A stretch of DNA of 64,000 nt from Chloranthus sessilifolius (taxonomy: Eukaryota; Streptophyta; Magnoliopsida; Chloranthales; Chloranthaceae), in contig CM037592.1 of the NCBI GenBank assembly GCA_021018995.1, positions 77,627,301 through 77,691,300 on the forward strand, read 5' to 3'. The translations under genes were made by a program, and so were the position numbers. Position 1 is the stretch's first letter. The number at the start of each line of letters is the position of its first letter. The notes beneath the pieces are model-generated. The model worked only from the letters and a program-made list of their open reading frames with translations, did no database searches and was not told where the DNA came from. This document shows positions 45,401 to 56,337 of this stretch, one piece after another.

Positions 45401-46558
45401 CATAATTCAGGTAAGTATCACCCTCAGGTAAGTACTACCCACTTTTCAATTAGTCGATATTTCTTATAAATATAGTTAGCTATGATTAAGTCCAAAAAAA
45501 TTTCAAAATCTGTCTCCCTTGACTCGCGAATCACTGTAGTCCTCCCATAAGAGACAATCATCAGTATTCATCGAGAAGGTTAGATGGAGTATCTGGCATT
45601 CTAAGTGTCATCTTGACAACCACACTAATGGTCGAGTCTAAAAATCTCGTACTAGTGGATCTGCTCAGCGACATCTCGGAAGCCACATTTTCTGCCGTTT
45701 TACCATCAAATTGATCTTAAGTTAAATTTCCAAACTTTTAAAAAAATCTCTTACTTCTTAAACCAAAAATCTTTTACTCTTACTTCCAAAACCTTAATAA
45801 AAAAAAAACAATAAAATGAAAAAAAAGAAAAAGAAACCAAATGATAATAAACAAAGAGACCTCTTACCTACCAAAAATCACCTCAATTACTAGCACAAAC
45901 CAGCCATTCTCCTGGGAAATCGAGCAACGAGTATATTTAATCTAAGAACTTACAAACGCCTATTGGAAAAGAAATACCTGACGTGCATTGGTGTGAGCAA
46001 TGACGCACTCGGTCTTACATGACTTGCAAAAGCCTTCGACATTATATTACATTTTTATTATCGATCCCTGGACCTATTTATGGACATTTGTATGATGCCC
46101 CTGGTACCTCGACTGTATCATATCCCTTTGTTTGACTGCCCCTTACAGCAGGTCGCGGCATGCGGCGAGATGCCCCTTGCACCCACAGATTAGGATATGG
46201 TGATTCTCCTTTCTGTTTGACTGTCACTCGCAACAGAACGTGCCACACGACGGGATGCCCCTTGCACTGGCCAAATAAGCTACGCTGACTTCTCTTGTTG
46301 ATTGTCTATGACAGCAGGTCGCGATAGGATCGCCCCTGGGCATCCACGACATGGGACATGCCTTTTGAAAGCTACCACTGAGCCTTTGAATGCTCTATTT
46401 TAGCTTACACTGATAGATAAGAAAGCCAAGCATGTCATGTCAGCATCCCCAGTTCACATTTATGATTTCTCAAGAGAAACGAGAAGACACCTCGAATGAG
46501 GGGTGTCAACTTCTTCGACGCGTTCTTACTTCGCAAGAGCGTGCTGAAGAAGGGCATT
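42491..46558 (+). other. Tat-2 3' internal region, no gene
   Basis: Non-coding. It contains a CG-rich motif cluster (43900-44340) and recurrent CCCATCGC motifs (44400-45380). The last ~1 kb (45530-46558) is homologous to Tat-3 54978-55633. A purine-rich GAAGAAGGGCAT just before 46559 is the likely polypurine tract. Confidence 0.55.
44400..45380 (+). repeat. Dispersed CCCATCGCRA motif, ten or more copies
   Basis: Copies or near copies near 44405, 44518, 44821, 44903, 44932, 44964, 45045, 45153, 45266 and 45358, mostly preceded by GTC or ATGTC and spaced about 30-110 bp apart. Confidence 0.55.
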
Positions 46559-49500
46559 TGTAGACACCCCCATTTTGCCCTCTCGAAATATATAAATCTA
46601 TTTGGTCAACCTTTGACCCCTTTACCCCATTATATGATCATATACTAAAATAATAGTATATAGCTAGACACAGGCTGAAACAATAGCTATGTGGCTCAGA
46701 CCCCATGACCCTAACGTGAGAACAATGCACAGAAACAATAGTACATGGCTGAGCACAGGCTGAAACAATAGCTCTGTGGCTCAGATCCTGACGTAGGGAG
46801 ACTATATACTGAAATAATAGTTTATAGTTGAAATGCAGACTGAAATAATAGTTTGACATTTCAAACCCCCTAACCCTAACGTGGGAACCATGCACTGAAA
46901 TAATAGTACATGGCTAAATACAGGCTGAAATAATAGCTTCGTGGCTCAGATCCTGATGTAGGGAGACTACATACTAAAACAACAGTATATAGTCAAAATA
47001 TAGGCTAAAACAATAGTCTGGCTTTAGACCCGACTCGAACCCAGACAACCTCGAATTACGTGCCTAAAACTACGTGCGTAATTTGATTGCACGTAAAATC
47101 ACATACGTGAAATCAATCCCATTTCAGACCAGACTTCCTTTCCCAGACCACCTCGAGACTCAATTATGCATACCACATGGCACGCGCGATCAGATTGAGC
47201 ACCCGACCACCGGCGCGCAATCGGCCTAGGCCCGACCAAGTCTTACCGTTCTTGACCGCCAAGCTTCCTCTATCAAGCACTTCAAATGAGACGCTTATTT
47301 GGATTGCGCACTCCACACTAGGAGCACAATTAGTTCTAATGTGGTTAGAACTAGGAAACTCACTGACCAAGTTAGCCAGTCGCTCACTAAGTCGGTGACC
47401 GACTCAAAGCGATTAAGCACCGGGAAATTTGCTCGTAATTCAATTAAATGCCTGAAACAGGGCATTTAATTAGTAAAATACCTATAAAAAGACCTCTCCA
47501 TTATGACCCAAAGGCTAACCCCCACAACTTTGAGATTCGAGTTTCGAGTTCTTCATCTCCAAGCTTAGGATTCCGAGATTTCTCTCTGCAGCCCAGGCCT
47601 TAGGTATAATTTACTTTCTAGTTTTAATTTTTGATTTTAGATCTTAGGCTCTGATTTCTAGTCCTAGGTTTTAGTTTCTAATCTTTAGTCCTAGTCTTTA
47701 TTACATAGATTTCAAACTTAGGTTTTAATTATTAGTTCCGATTTTCAGTCTTAGATTGTAATACATCCTTTTTAATCCGTACTTTAATCTCTGGTTCTAG
47801 TTCTTAGTTTCTAGAATCAATCTTTAATTCTATTATCTAATTTTCAATCTTAAAACTTAGTTTTTATTTCGATACCTTAATTTTTAGTCCTAATATTAAT
47901 CTCTGGTTCCAGTTCTTAGTTTTCTGGGACTAGTCCTTAATCCTACGATCAGATTTTTCTGATTTCGACTCCGATTTCAGTCCTTAGATTTTTTTTAGCC
48001 TTTAGTTTTAATTTCTAATTTCTTATAGTTCTAATCTTTAGATTCTAATTCTTAATTCTTAAGTTTTAGAATCCAGCCCTTATGAAATCCCTGCCCAAAT
48101 CTTTAGTCTAAAGCCAACTAGGTCTCCCCAACCTTTTCTCAATTGTCAATCCCATCACTTTTATGTTTGGCTTATTTTGATATATCAAATGAAGTTAGAT
48201 TGAGGCAAAATTAGTCACATTGGAAAGCTTATTGAAGTAGCTTTCCAACGAGCTAAAAAATGCATAATTTTGACAAGTATCGAAGAAGTTATAGTTAGTT
48301 TTCGGCCGTTGTGCAAAAAGTGAGGTTTTTCAAAACTCCTAGTTGAATTAGGATTATTATATTTATTATATTATTTTAGAAAATAGGATTTATGGTAAAA
48401 GCCTATAAATAAGACCTTTACCCTCCTAGCCGTCCATATACACAATTTTCCTCCACACAATTTTCCTCTACACAATTCCCCCTACACAATTTTCCTTTAT
48501 ACAATTTTCCCTATACAATTTTCCTCTATATAATTTCCTTCTACACGATTTACACGATTCTTCAGGTAATTCCTTAGTCCTTAATTTTTTGGTTCTTGTT
48601 TTTAGGTTTTAGAACCAGTTCCTTTTTTCTTATTATAGTTCTAGATTTAGGTTCTAGCCCTCTAGTTCTTAAATTCTAGATCTTAGGTTTTAATCTAAAT
48701 TTCTAATTTTATGATTCTAGTCCTTAGGTTCTACAACTAGTCTTTTTTCAATTTTTAGGTTCTAGAATCGGTCCTTAATCTCATGGTCCAAATTTTCCTA
48801 ATTTCGATCCCGATTTTGGTCCTTAGATTTTAGCTTTAGTATTAATTTCTCATAATTCTAAATCCCAAAATTTGTTTTATAGCTTCAGTTCTTAATTCCT
48901 TTTTTAGCCCTAAAATTTTAACCCTTAAATACCAATCATCAATCTTTCACAAAAAATACTACTTTATAATTCAAATTAAGTATCTCTCAATTTTAGCCAC
49001 CCGATTTGTCCAAGGGAGATTACAGAGGGTACTCGAGAACGGGGCTAATCCTCCTTAGCATAGCGGGCCCAAAACCCTTTTTTTTAATTAATTCAATTTC
49101 TAATTAAAATTAGGATATTTAAAGTAATCAGACTTCTAGTAGGATTAGGAGACTTAATTAATTATATTTCTAATAGGATTAAGATATCAAAATCAATTAG
49201 ACTCCCAGTAGGATTAGGAGACCAAGTTAAATCAGAATCCCAACAGGAATAGGAAAACCAAACTAGTTAGACTACAGGCAACCCACAGCTACTGTCATTC
49301 GCCGGCGGATGATTCAGTAAAGGAGTTCAACCTGCAAGCCGTCGCTCCCACTTAAAGCATGATCAGTGACATGCTGCAGCGTCGATAAATATCTGTAACT
49401 AGCGCTCACATCTTCTCTGGTATTTTTCATTTAGAATTTTCTTCTTTAATTTTAGCATTTAATATTTCCTAATATATTACTCCATCATCGGCTTCGCCAG

Positions 49501-49571
49501 AGTCCACTCAGGATAGAATTGGGCCACTGATTTCAGGGACCGAAAGGAACCCAAAAAAGTGCGTACCAACA
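46559..49571 (+). repeat. Tat-2 3' LTR (3013 bp)
   Basis: Collinear with 34256-37294 from TGTAGACACCCCC to GTGCGTACCAACA. Hairpin array 46639-47015, TATA-like TATAAAAA 47483-47490, second box near 48404, minisatellite 48440-48555. Followed by TCAGG and Ogre-1 gag. Confidence 0.88.
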
Positions 49572-52050
49572 TCAGGGGAATGAGCTTCCCTACCTCAAAT
49601 AGGTCTTAGATCACATACTTTAATGGAAAGCATCGATCGGTTGGGTGACCCGACCCCTGATGGAAGTTGCAATGAATATTTGGATCATAGTTCCTTGGGA
49701 GAGGATTTAACGGATGACTTAGTCGGAATGGTGTGACCAACTCCTTTTCTATTAACAACGGCAATAAGATATTTAGAGATTGGCCCAAGGGAGTGAATAC
49801 TCGATTCAATCGAGCCTTCCTCTACTCAGGGGTTTGTTGTATCCATGGGACGTTGCCCTACCACTGTGCTGATTCTGCCTGTACCGGGGCTTGCTGTGCT
49901 GCCCCAAACTTGAAAGCTACCATGCCGGTGCTGAACTGACTGGTTATTATTGCTTGGATCTCTACCTCCATCCGTCTCTCAGTCCTTTGTTTGAAAAAAA
50001 TTTGGGCCCCACTGGACACATTTTTATTTAATTGTCCCTCTCTTTCCGCGTCTTCGCAGCGGTTGGCATTTCGTATCAGATCAGCAAAACTGGATTGTTT
50101 CTAGTATAACAAAAAGTCTGAGATGACTAGAAGAGTAGTTTTCAAAATCATTTCGATTTGTTGATTGTCGGGTATACAGTTTCTTACTTGGGTTGGTAGG
50201 GCTCTCCACCTCCCGAGATATTCGTTGAACGTTTCATCAGATTTCAGCCTCAGACGGGCCAGATCAGACTTGTGCGGCTCAATGTTCATATTGTAGACAT
50301 ATTGCTCTTGGAATAGGTGGGTGAGGTCTTTCCAAGATTTTATCATGGACGGCTCAAGAGAAGTGAACCATCTTAGCACGGGTCCCATGAGACTCTTTTG
50401 GAACACTTTGATGAGGAGTCTTTAATCTCTGCCATACTGGCACATGTCCCCATAGTATGACTTAAGCTGTGCGATGGGATTACCGGTGTCGTTATATTTT
50501 TCGAATGTAGACACTTTGAACTTAGGTGGTAAAGGAACCTCGACTAACAGGCACAAATCCAAAAAATCTGTGGCATCAATCTTGGTTCCCCCAGTTTCAT
50601 CAACTATTTTTGGATCTTGTCCATTTGTTCTTTTAACAGCTCTGACTCTCAATATGGTAATGCTGGGGCTGGTCCCCCACTAGGCTGCCTCCATTCATTT
50701 TGGATCGCTTGTTGGTTGGTGAGTGTGGGTGATGGGGGGGGGGGGTTAAAACTGACGACCGCCCCTACATAGGCTTCGCTGTTTCAGGCCTCATCCTCCT
50801 CATATTGATGACCCGCATCAAAGAGTGGTAGAGGAAGGGTGAGATTGATTGGATTTTGGAGGGATTGGGCATGGGCCTGATGCGGCCATTGTAGGTAGGG
50901 GAAGCTTTGATGAGTGATTTGTGGGGTAAGGGGATGAATGAATTGTGGATTTTCGACAGGTGCCTGATGGGGCCATGATATATTTTAGGGATTTTGGGGA
51001 TTTTCTTAGGGAGTGAGTGAATGGGTAAATTGGGGATGGTTGATGGTATGGGATGGATTCTCATATTGGGTTGGTAATGATGGGTGTGGATGGGCATGAC
51101 TTATGCCGGATTGAGGGATTAGATGAGAGGGGCTTGCTATTCGAGGGGGAATGGGGGCTTGTTGGGTGTAGGTGTATGTGGGAAATTGGGGGAATGATTG
51201 AGGGTTTAAAAATGTCACCATCGGGTTTGGGTTTAAATGGGCTTGGGATTGGGTATTGGGCCTTTGAGGCCCACTCAGATGGCCCCAGGGTTGATGGGAG
51301 GGGCCTTGGGTGCTATGGACTATGGGTGGTTGATTGGCATTTTGGGGGAATGGGGTGTGGAGATTTTAGAGGTTTGGTGATGGATTTGGCGGTATTTGGG
51401 ATGGATGAGGAAGGCTTTGGGAGGCCTTCCAAGTGATATAAGCCCTAACCATGTCCTCCATCATGGTCAGGGGATCAGTTATGGGGATGGATGTGGATGG
51501 CCCTTCCAATGAGAGGGGTGCATGGGGAAAAGTGGGCATGACCTGGTTGGATGTGGGAAAAAAATGGGCATGCCTTGTGTGGATGCAGGAAAATTGGGCA
51601 TGATTTAGGTGGATGAGGGAAAATTGGGTGTATTTTGATTGGATGTGGAGGGAAAATTGGGCATGGTTTGGATGGATGAGGAAAAATTGGGCATGGTTTG
51701 ATTGAATGTGGAGGGAAAATGGGGCATGGTTTGGGTGGATGTGTGGGGAAAATTGGGCATGGTTTGGTTGGATGGGGAAAAATGGGGTGTATTTTGATTA
51801 GATGTGGAGGGAAAAATGGGGCCTCCGAATGGACCCATAACATTGAATCGGGATTGGGTGGGGGATCGAAGATGGGTATCTCTTCCATGTAGGAATGTGA
51901 TAGGGAATGTGGTGGGGATGAATCCGGTTCAAAGATGGTTGGATCAACCACCCAAGACATGGTTTGAAGGCGGGTACGGTATGGATTTTTTGGGTATGAC
52001 CCAAAGACCTTTCTTCTTCTTCCCCTACAAGATGGTGGCGAGTTCGGCAA
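49572..52050 (-). pseudogene. gag: Ogre-1 gag, N-terminal and core part
   Basis: From 52050: MPNSPPSCRGRRRKVFGSYP, then a Pro-rich region built of a ~14-residue repeat (KPCPIFPPHP and KIHPIFPHP forms, 51830-51530), more Pro-rich sequence to about 50765, then the gag core: LDLCLLVEVPLPPKFKVSTF and AQLKSYYGDMCQYGRD (50652-50422), MFQKSLMGPVLRWFTSLEP and FNEYLGRWRALPTQVRN (50406-50101). The zinc knuckle is CNFHQGSGHPTDRC (near 49690). Tat-2 interrupts it at 49571 and it continues at 34255. Several frameshifts and stops. A run of twelve G lies near 50736-50747. Confidence 0.8.
51530..51830 (-). repeat. Tandem repeat in Ogre-1 gag, ~42 bp unit
   Basis: Roughly seven to nine degenerate copies of GGATGTGGAGGGAAAATTGG followed by GCATGGTTTG, encoding a Pro/Phe/His-rich peptide repeat on the minus strand. 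The phase is kept, so the repeat is coding. Confidence 0.7.
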
Positions 52051-52479
52051 TGCTGTGGTTATGGCACCACAAGTTCAGTTTTTTTGGTATTTTTGTATAT
52101 ATATATATTTTTTATGAGATTGAAAATTTTGAAATGATTTTTTTTTTTTAATTTCTTTTCCTTTGATTCCGATGGTGCTTCTTGGGGCCTTGGAACTCCC
52201 TTTTTGGGTGATGTTCACACCCCTAATGCCTCCCATAGCGGGATCCCGATGCACTTTTGAAAAATCAAAAGAAATCCTTTGATCTATGTGAAGGCATGGA
52301 AATCCACATGACAACTCGATCCCTCGAAAGAGTCAATAAGAGGGTGACCTCTCTTGACCGGCGATAGTGTTTTGGGTGTCAAGGGTGTGGGATTTATCGG
52401 GGGTCTTAATACCACTAAGTGGGGGATTCGGGAACGGTGAAAAAGGCCCCAAATTCGGGCTGCTCAACTAGAATAAGCT

Positions 52480-52645
52480 AAGTGTGCATATTATGTACCT
52501 AAGGCTTAAAATTTTGAATTTTGGCTTTGATACTATTATGTATGCAAGGCAAAATTTTGGAATTTTTAGCTTAGTGTATGTAATATGTACGCAAGGCTAT
52601 TTTCTGGGGATTTTAGCTTAGAGTACGTAACATCTACGCAAGGCT
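52480..52645. repeat. ATGTACGCAAGGC-type repeats in Ogre-1 leader
   Basis: Four copies of a 45-60 bp unit with ATTATGTATGCAAGGC or ATGTACGCAAGGCT and TTTTAGCTTA. The TATTATGTAYGCAAG core is the same sequence as one arm of the palindromes in the Ogre-1 LTR (54472-54542). Confidence 0.65.
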
Positions 52646-53127
52646 AAAAATTATATAGTTTATATTTTCTTCCAGCAGCAACAGACCCAAGTTGGGCTTT
52701 TTGGCTTGGCTCTTTTTGAAGCGATGCTTCCGGAGACTTTTTTCTTTATTTTTCGGGTCCCTCTTTTCCACACCTAAGGGATACATGGCTATTTCGATGT
52801 GACTAATGCTCTTCCCAAGGTGTTAATACTTCGTGAAGTTTGGTTACCCACCCGATATACCTCCAGCGCTAGCGCCTTCTTAAATACAGAATGGGATGGG
52901 TCCTTTCGAGATCATCACCACTAGGACTGCCGCTCTACTTGGAATCGAGACTAGTGTATCGTTGCCTATTTTTTCCACCCCTTTTGTAAAATCTACCCGT
53001 GTAAAAATGAATTTAAGCCCCCTCTTGGTTCAATTTTAAAATCATTTTTTAGGGAGTTTGCTTAAGTTTAAAAACAGGTGGTGAGAATCCCATGCCGCCT
53101 CTACGGGTCGGCATCCACTGATGAAAT

Positions 53128-53360
53128 ATGAAGTTAAATTACCAAGTAACCCGCGAAACGGCTAAGGTGTTAAAATGACGAAAAATAAAGCTAAGTTATC
53201 AAGTAACACGCAAAACGGCTAAAATGGTAAAATGACAGAAAATAAAGCTAAATTATCATGTAACCCGCCAAACGGATAAAATGGTAAATGATGGAATCGT
53301 AAGCTAAGTTATCAAGTAACCAGCCAAACGGCTAGGGTGGTAAATGACAGAATCGTAGGA
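53128..53360. repeat. Tandem repeat, 4 x ~58 bp, Ogre-1 leader
   Basis: Unit contains AAGTTATCAAGTAACC, CGCCAAACGGCTAAAATGG and TAAAATGACAGAAAAT. Four clear copies with small indels. Confidence 0.75.
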
Positions 53361-53474
53361 GTAAATAAAAATGTAGAATCTTAGGGGTAAGTACAAAAAG
53401 AGACAAAAAGGGTAGTAAAAAGAAAAATAAATATAAGAAGAGGCCAAAACTTCAAGGAAAAGCTCTACAAGCTA

Positions 53475-53492
53475 TCCCCAGCAGAGTCATCA
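53475..53492 (-). other. Primer-binding site of Ogre-1
   Basis: The minus strand reads TGATGACTCTGCTGGGGA, two bases inside the LTR. It matches the TGGCGACTCTGCTGGGGA-type site of plant Tat/Ogre elements at 16 of 18 positions. I do not assign the tRNA with certainty. Confidence 0.7.
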
Positions 53493-53724
53493 TCTGTGCA
53501 ACTGTGGGCTCTCATAGGAAAAATGGAGTCACCACCTGGAGCTTTTAGTATTCTGGGATACCCAAAATCAATATTATGAGAACCGAAGTACAAAATATGA
53601 CTCCGAATCACTGGTGTATGCCAAAGCCTCTTGGGTAAGGACTTCGGTTATCAATCGGGAAGGTGTTAGGCACCCGATCGACATGCTTGTAAGCGGTCTC
53701 TACTATGGCTAAGTCTATGTTTAG

Positions 53725-53727
<3 letters not shown>

Positions 53728-53757
<30 letters not shown>
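53728..53757. repeat. (TA)n microsatellite
   Basis: About fifteen TA units inside the Ogre-1 LTR. Absent at the corresponding place in the solo LTR. Confidence 0.9.
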
Positions 53758-53761
<4 letters not shown>

Positions 53762-54160
53762 AGAAAAAACGAGCGGCACTTCCCCTTGCCCGAAGGCACT
53801 TTCTACTGAGCCCTTTGCACCCTCCGAAATTTTGGCGGCGTAACAATAGAAGAAAAGCAAAGAAGGTAGAGGAATAGAGGGGAGAGCCAGAGCTCTCGAG
53901 CCCTTGTAGCATCGTGATCGGATCTTCGCGCGAGACAGACACTGGTGAGCTTTCGATAGCAATAGGCTTAGAGAAAGGGTTAACTTGCTATGGTTTGGAA
54001 GGATTGATGGTTGTTGATAAGGGAAGTATGATGGCTATGAGGGATGGGCTAGGGTCTCAAGGTTTGGAAGGCATGATGCTTGAACTTTGGGAGCTAATTT
54101 TGTAGAGTTTCTTCTTTTAGAATTGGAAAAGTGTCCTAAACAAGGGGGAGGGGTGGCTCT

Positions 54161-54170
54161 CTATTTATGG
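54161..54170 (-). promoter_or_regulatory. TATA-like box, Ogre-1 LTR
   Basis: The minus strand reads CCATAAATAGAGAGCCACC. The homologous box in the solo LTR reads CTATAAATAGAGGCCC (about 58430-58444). Confidence 0.6.
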
Positions 54171-54471
54171 AGGGAGAGGTGATTAGGGGGGTTTTTAAGT
54201 TCTAATTGAGTTTAGGAATTAGGTAATAGGAAATCTAAGGTTTTTGGGGTTTTGGGAGCTTGGATAGGTGGGAATTGAGTTTTAATAGTAGATGATGGGG
54301 TGATGACTTGAATGGTACAAGGGTGATAAAGAGAGCTAGTGGGGGTACTAGGGTCCTAAAGAAATAAACCTCGAAGTCCAAAATGGTCTACAAGTCAAAC
54401 CCCCAAAAGTAAAGCACTCATTTTTGGGCCAAAGAAGTGCTGGCTTGTGCTGGAAGAAGACCAATTTGGTC

Positions 54472-54542
54472 TTGCATACATATTATGTATGCAAGGCTAA
54501 ATTATGGAGAAAATTGCCTTTGCGTACATATTATGTACGCAA
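54472..54542. repeat. Paired near-perfect palindromes in Ogre-1 U3
   Basis: Two 23-bp palindromes: arms TTGCATACATA/TATGTATGCAA (54472-54494) and TTGCGTACATA/TATGTACGCAA (54520-54542). They differ by A to G in one arm and the matching T to C in the other. Confidence 0.8.
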
Positions 54543-55766
54543 GTGAAATTTAATGTATTTTTTTGCATTTTTTAAATAGCCATAACGTTTGATATACAAC
54601 TCGGATTGAGGCGATTCTTAGCTCATTGGAAAGCTAGATTTTTCTGCGTTTTTGTGCAAACTTCATTCGGCCATAACTATTGATATACACCTCAAAATTC
54701 CGTGATTCTTAGCTCGTTGGAAAGCTGGAAAAGTCTTCTTTCTAATGGTATAGGCGTTAGCTCTAGAAGAAATATGTTTAAACTTTGGAACTCTTCTTTC
54801 TCTTCGTTGTTCTGGTAGGTTCTTGCTATAGCCTCAAAACTCCCTTAATTTTACTCTTTTAATTATATTTACGCTTTAAGGCCTTCAAAACCTGTTATGC
54901 TCAATTTTGCACTAAAAGCACACATTAGTAATTAAATGAGGCCTAACAATGCCCGAGATTTGGGTCTAAACTATACAACTTTTTAGACCGATCAGTCCCA
55001 AAATCCCGTACTGATGGATCTGCTTAACGACGTCGTGAGAATCACATTTTTTGAAATTTTCACCGAATTGATCTTAAGTTAAAACCCAATTTTTTAAAAC
55101 CCCTATCTATCAAAATTCTATCTCTCATCACCCCAATATGTTCTTTTCCCTGAGAAATCGAACACCGAGTATACTCAGCTTTGAAAAATCACAAATGTTT
55201 ATTGGAAATGGACCCCTGACACGTCGTTGGTGTGATCAATGATGCGCTTGGTTTGACATGATCTACGAAAGCCTTCACCATCCAATCATCAGTTACCTAG
55301 TCACTTGACCTTGTATCCTGACATTCGTATGACGCTATTGGTACTTCGTTTTTGTCAATTCCCCCCCGTTTGACTGTGATATGGAGTAGGTCACGATACG
55401 CGACGGGATGCGATGTGCACCCACGGTTGTTGATACACCTCTCGATTGCTACCAAAGGCCCACGAATACCCTTATTATTTAGCTTGTGCTGACAAATAAG
55501 AAAGCCAAATATTTTATGTCAGCTCCCCCGTTCACAATTGTGATCTCTCAAAGAAACAAAAAGGCACCTTGAAAAGGGGTGTCTACTTCTTCAATGCATT
55601 CTTGCTCCACAAGAATGCAACAAAGAGGGCATTTGTAAACACTCTATTTTCGCCCTCTCGAAGTATACAAACTTGTTCGGTCAACTTCTGACCTTGCCCA
55701 TGACTTTCGAAAAGGGACCAACCATCTCTAAGAGTCTTGAAACCCTAAAAATCCCCTAAATTCAGA

Positions 55767-56320
55767 AATTATACACCACAACAATGGTGTATAATTAAGT
55801 CCCAGGCTGAAATCTAAACTTAAAGACTTGGACCCGATTTGGTCCGGTAGGTTCCCGAATTATGCACATGAATCCATGTGCATAATTTGATTGCACGCAG
55901 GGCTCTCTGTAAGCAATCAATCAAAAAAGGACTGGGGCACACCTCCCATGCACCGCCAAAAGTCATGGGTTGTGCACTTGATACCATGTGCGTAATTCGA
56001 TTATGCGTGGCCTTGGTTGCGCATAATTGGTCCAGAGTTGGACCAGGATTAACACTCCCTGCACCGCCCATATTCTCCGATTATGCGCATGACACCATGC
56101 GCATAATTTTATTATGCGCATGGCTCTATGCGCGTAACTAGTTTCAGGCATATTGGAACTAGGACACCCCACTGAGCCAGCCAGCCAGTTAGTCATCCCC
56201 TAGTCGGTGACCAACTTCTAGTGAATTACATGCATGGGACCATGCACGCCATTCAATTACACATAGGAATCCATGCGCATAATTGCCTAATTGTGCACAT
56301 GCCCTCATGTGTGTAATTAT
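55767..56320 (+). repeat. U3 hairpin cluster of Tat-3
   Basis: Perfect stems: 12 bp (55767-55778 with 55785-55796, loop CAACAA); 13 bp AATTATGCACATG (55858-55870 with 55875-55887, loop AATC); 12 bp ATTATGCGCATG (56080-56091 with 56096-56107, loop ACAC). Several imperfect copies occur around these. The last two differ by a matched A/T to G/C change in both arms. Confidence 0.85.
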
Positions 56321-56329
56321 CTGTATACT

Positions 56330-56337
56330 TATAAATA
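56330..56337 (+). promoter_or_regulatory. TATA-like box, Tat-3 LTR
   Basis: CTTATAAATAGGCCCC, immediately after the hairpin cluster. Confidence 0.6.

Larger units (their letters stand above)
34256..49571 (+). mobile_element. Tat-2: Tat-type element with gag but no pol, inserted in Ogre-1 gag
   Basis: Two direct ~3.0 kb LTRs (34256-37294, 46559-49571) begin TGTAGACACCCCC and end GTGCGTACCAACA, flanked by CCAGG/TCAGG. Between them on the plus strand: a degraded TGGCGA-type primer site, a gag reading (37602-39299) with a long low-complexity extension (to about 40083), and then about 6 kb without protease, RT, RNase H or integrase. It is therefore non-autonomous. Ogre-1 gag is continuous across the insertion. 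The LTRs differ by many substitutions, so it is older than Athila-2. Confidence 0.88.
52051..53474 (-). other. Ogre-1 leader between primer site and gag
   Basis: Untranslated leader with no supportable gene. It holds two repeat clusters (52480-52645 and 53128-53360) and otherwise unrecognised sequence. Confidence 0.55.
6671..54977 (-). mobile_element. Ogre-1: long Tat/Ogre-type element, split by four insertions
   Basis: The pieces are collinear on the minus strand: 5' LTR 53495-54977, primer site, leader, gag 52050-49572 and 34255-33460, protease, RT, RNase H, archaeal-type RNase H, integrase, then a 3' region to 6671. They are separated by Tat-2, an Athila-like LTR, Athila-2 and Athila-1. 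Removing Athila-2 and one GTACT copy restores a continuous RT/RNase H reading (LVLP before, PERPLLMYLSMTESS after). Two RNase H domains and the DDFPLPHID and FGLKNVGATYQRAM motifs place it in the plant Tat lineage. About 13.8 kb of it is visible and the 3' LTR is outside the window, so it was a very long element, as Ogre elements are. Every coding part is broken. Confidence 0.85.
53495..54977 (-). repeat. Ogre-1 5' LTR (~1483 bp)
   Basis: Aligns with solo LTR 57739-59096: shared AAAAATGGAGTCACCAC, CCAAAGCCTCTTGGGTAAGG, GTTAGGCACCCGATCGA and GAGCTCTCGAGCCCTTGTAG. The left end TGTGCAACTG is followed outward by the primer site. The right end near ATTTGGGTCTAAACTATACA corresponds to ATTTGGGTATCTACA of the solo LTR, so the outer boundary is good to a few bases. 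Contains a TA microsatellite (53728-53757), TATA-like box and palindrome pair. Confidence 0.82.
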
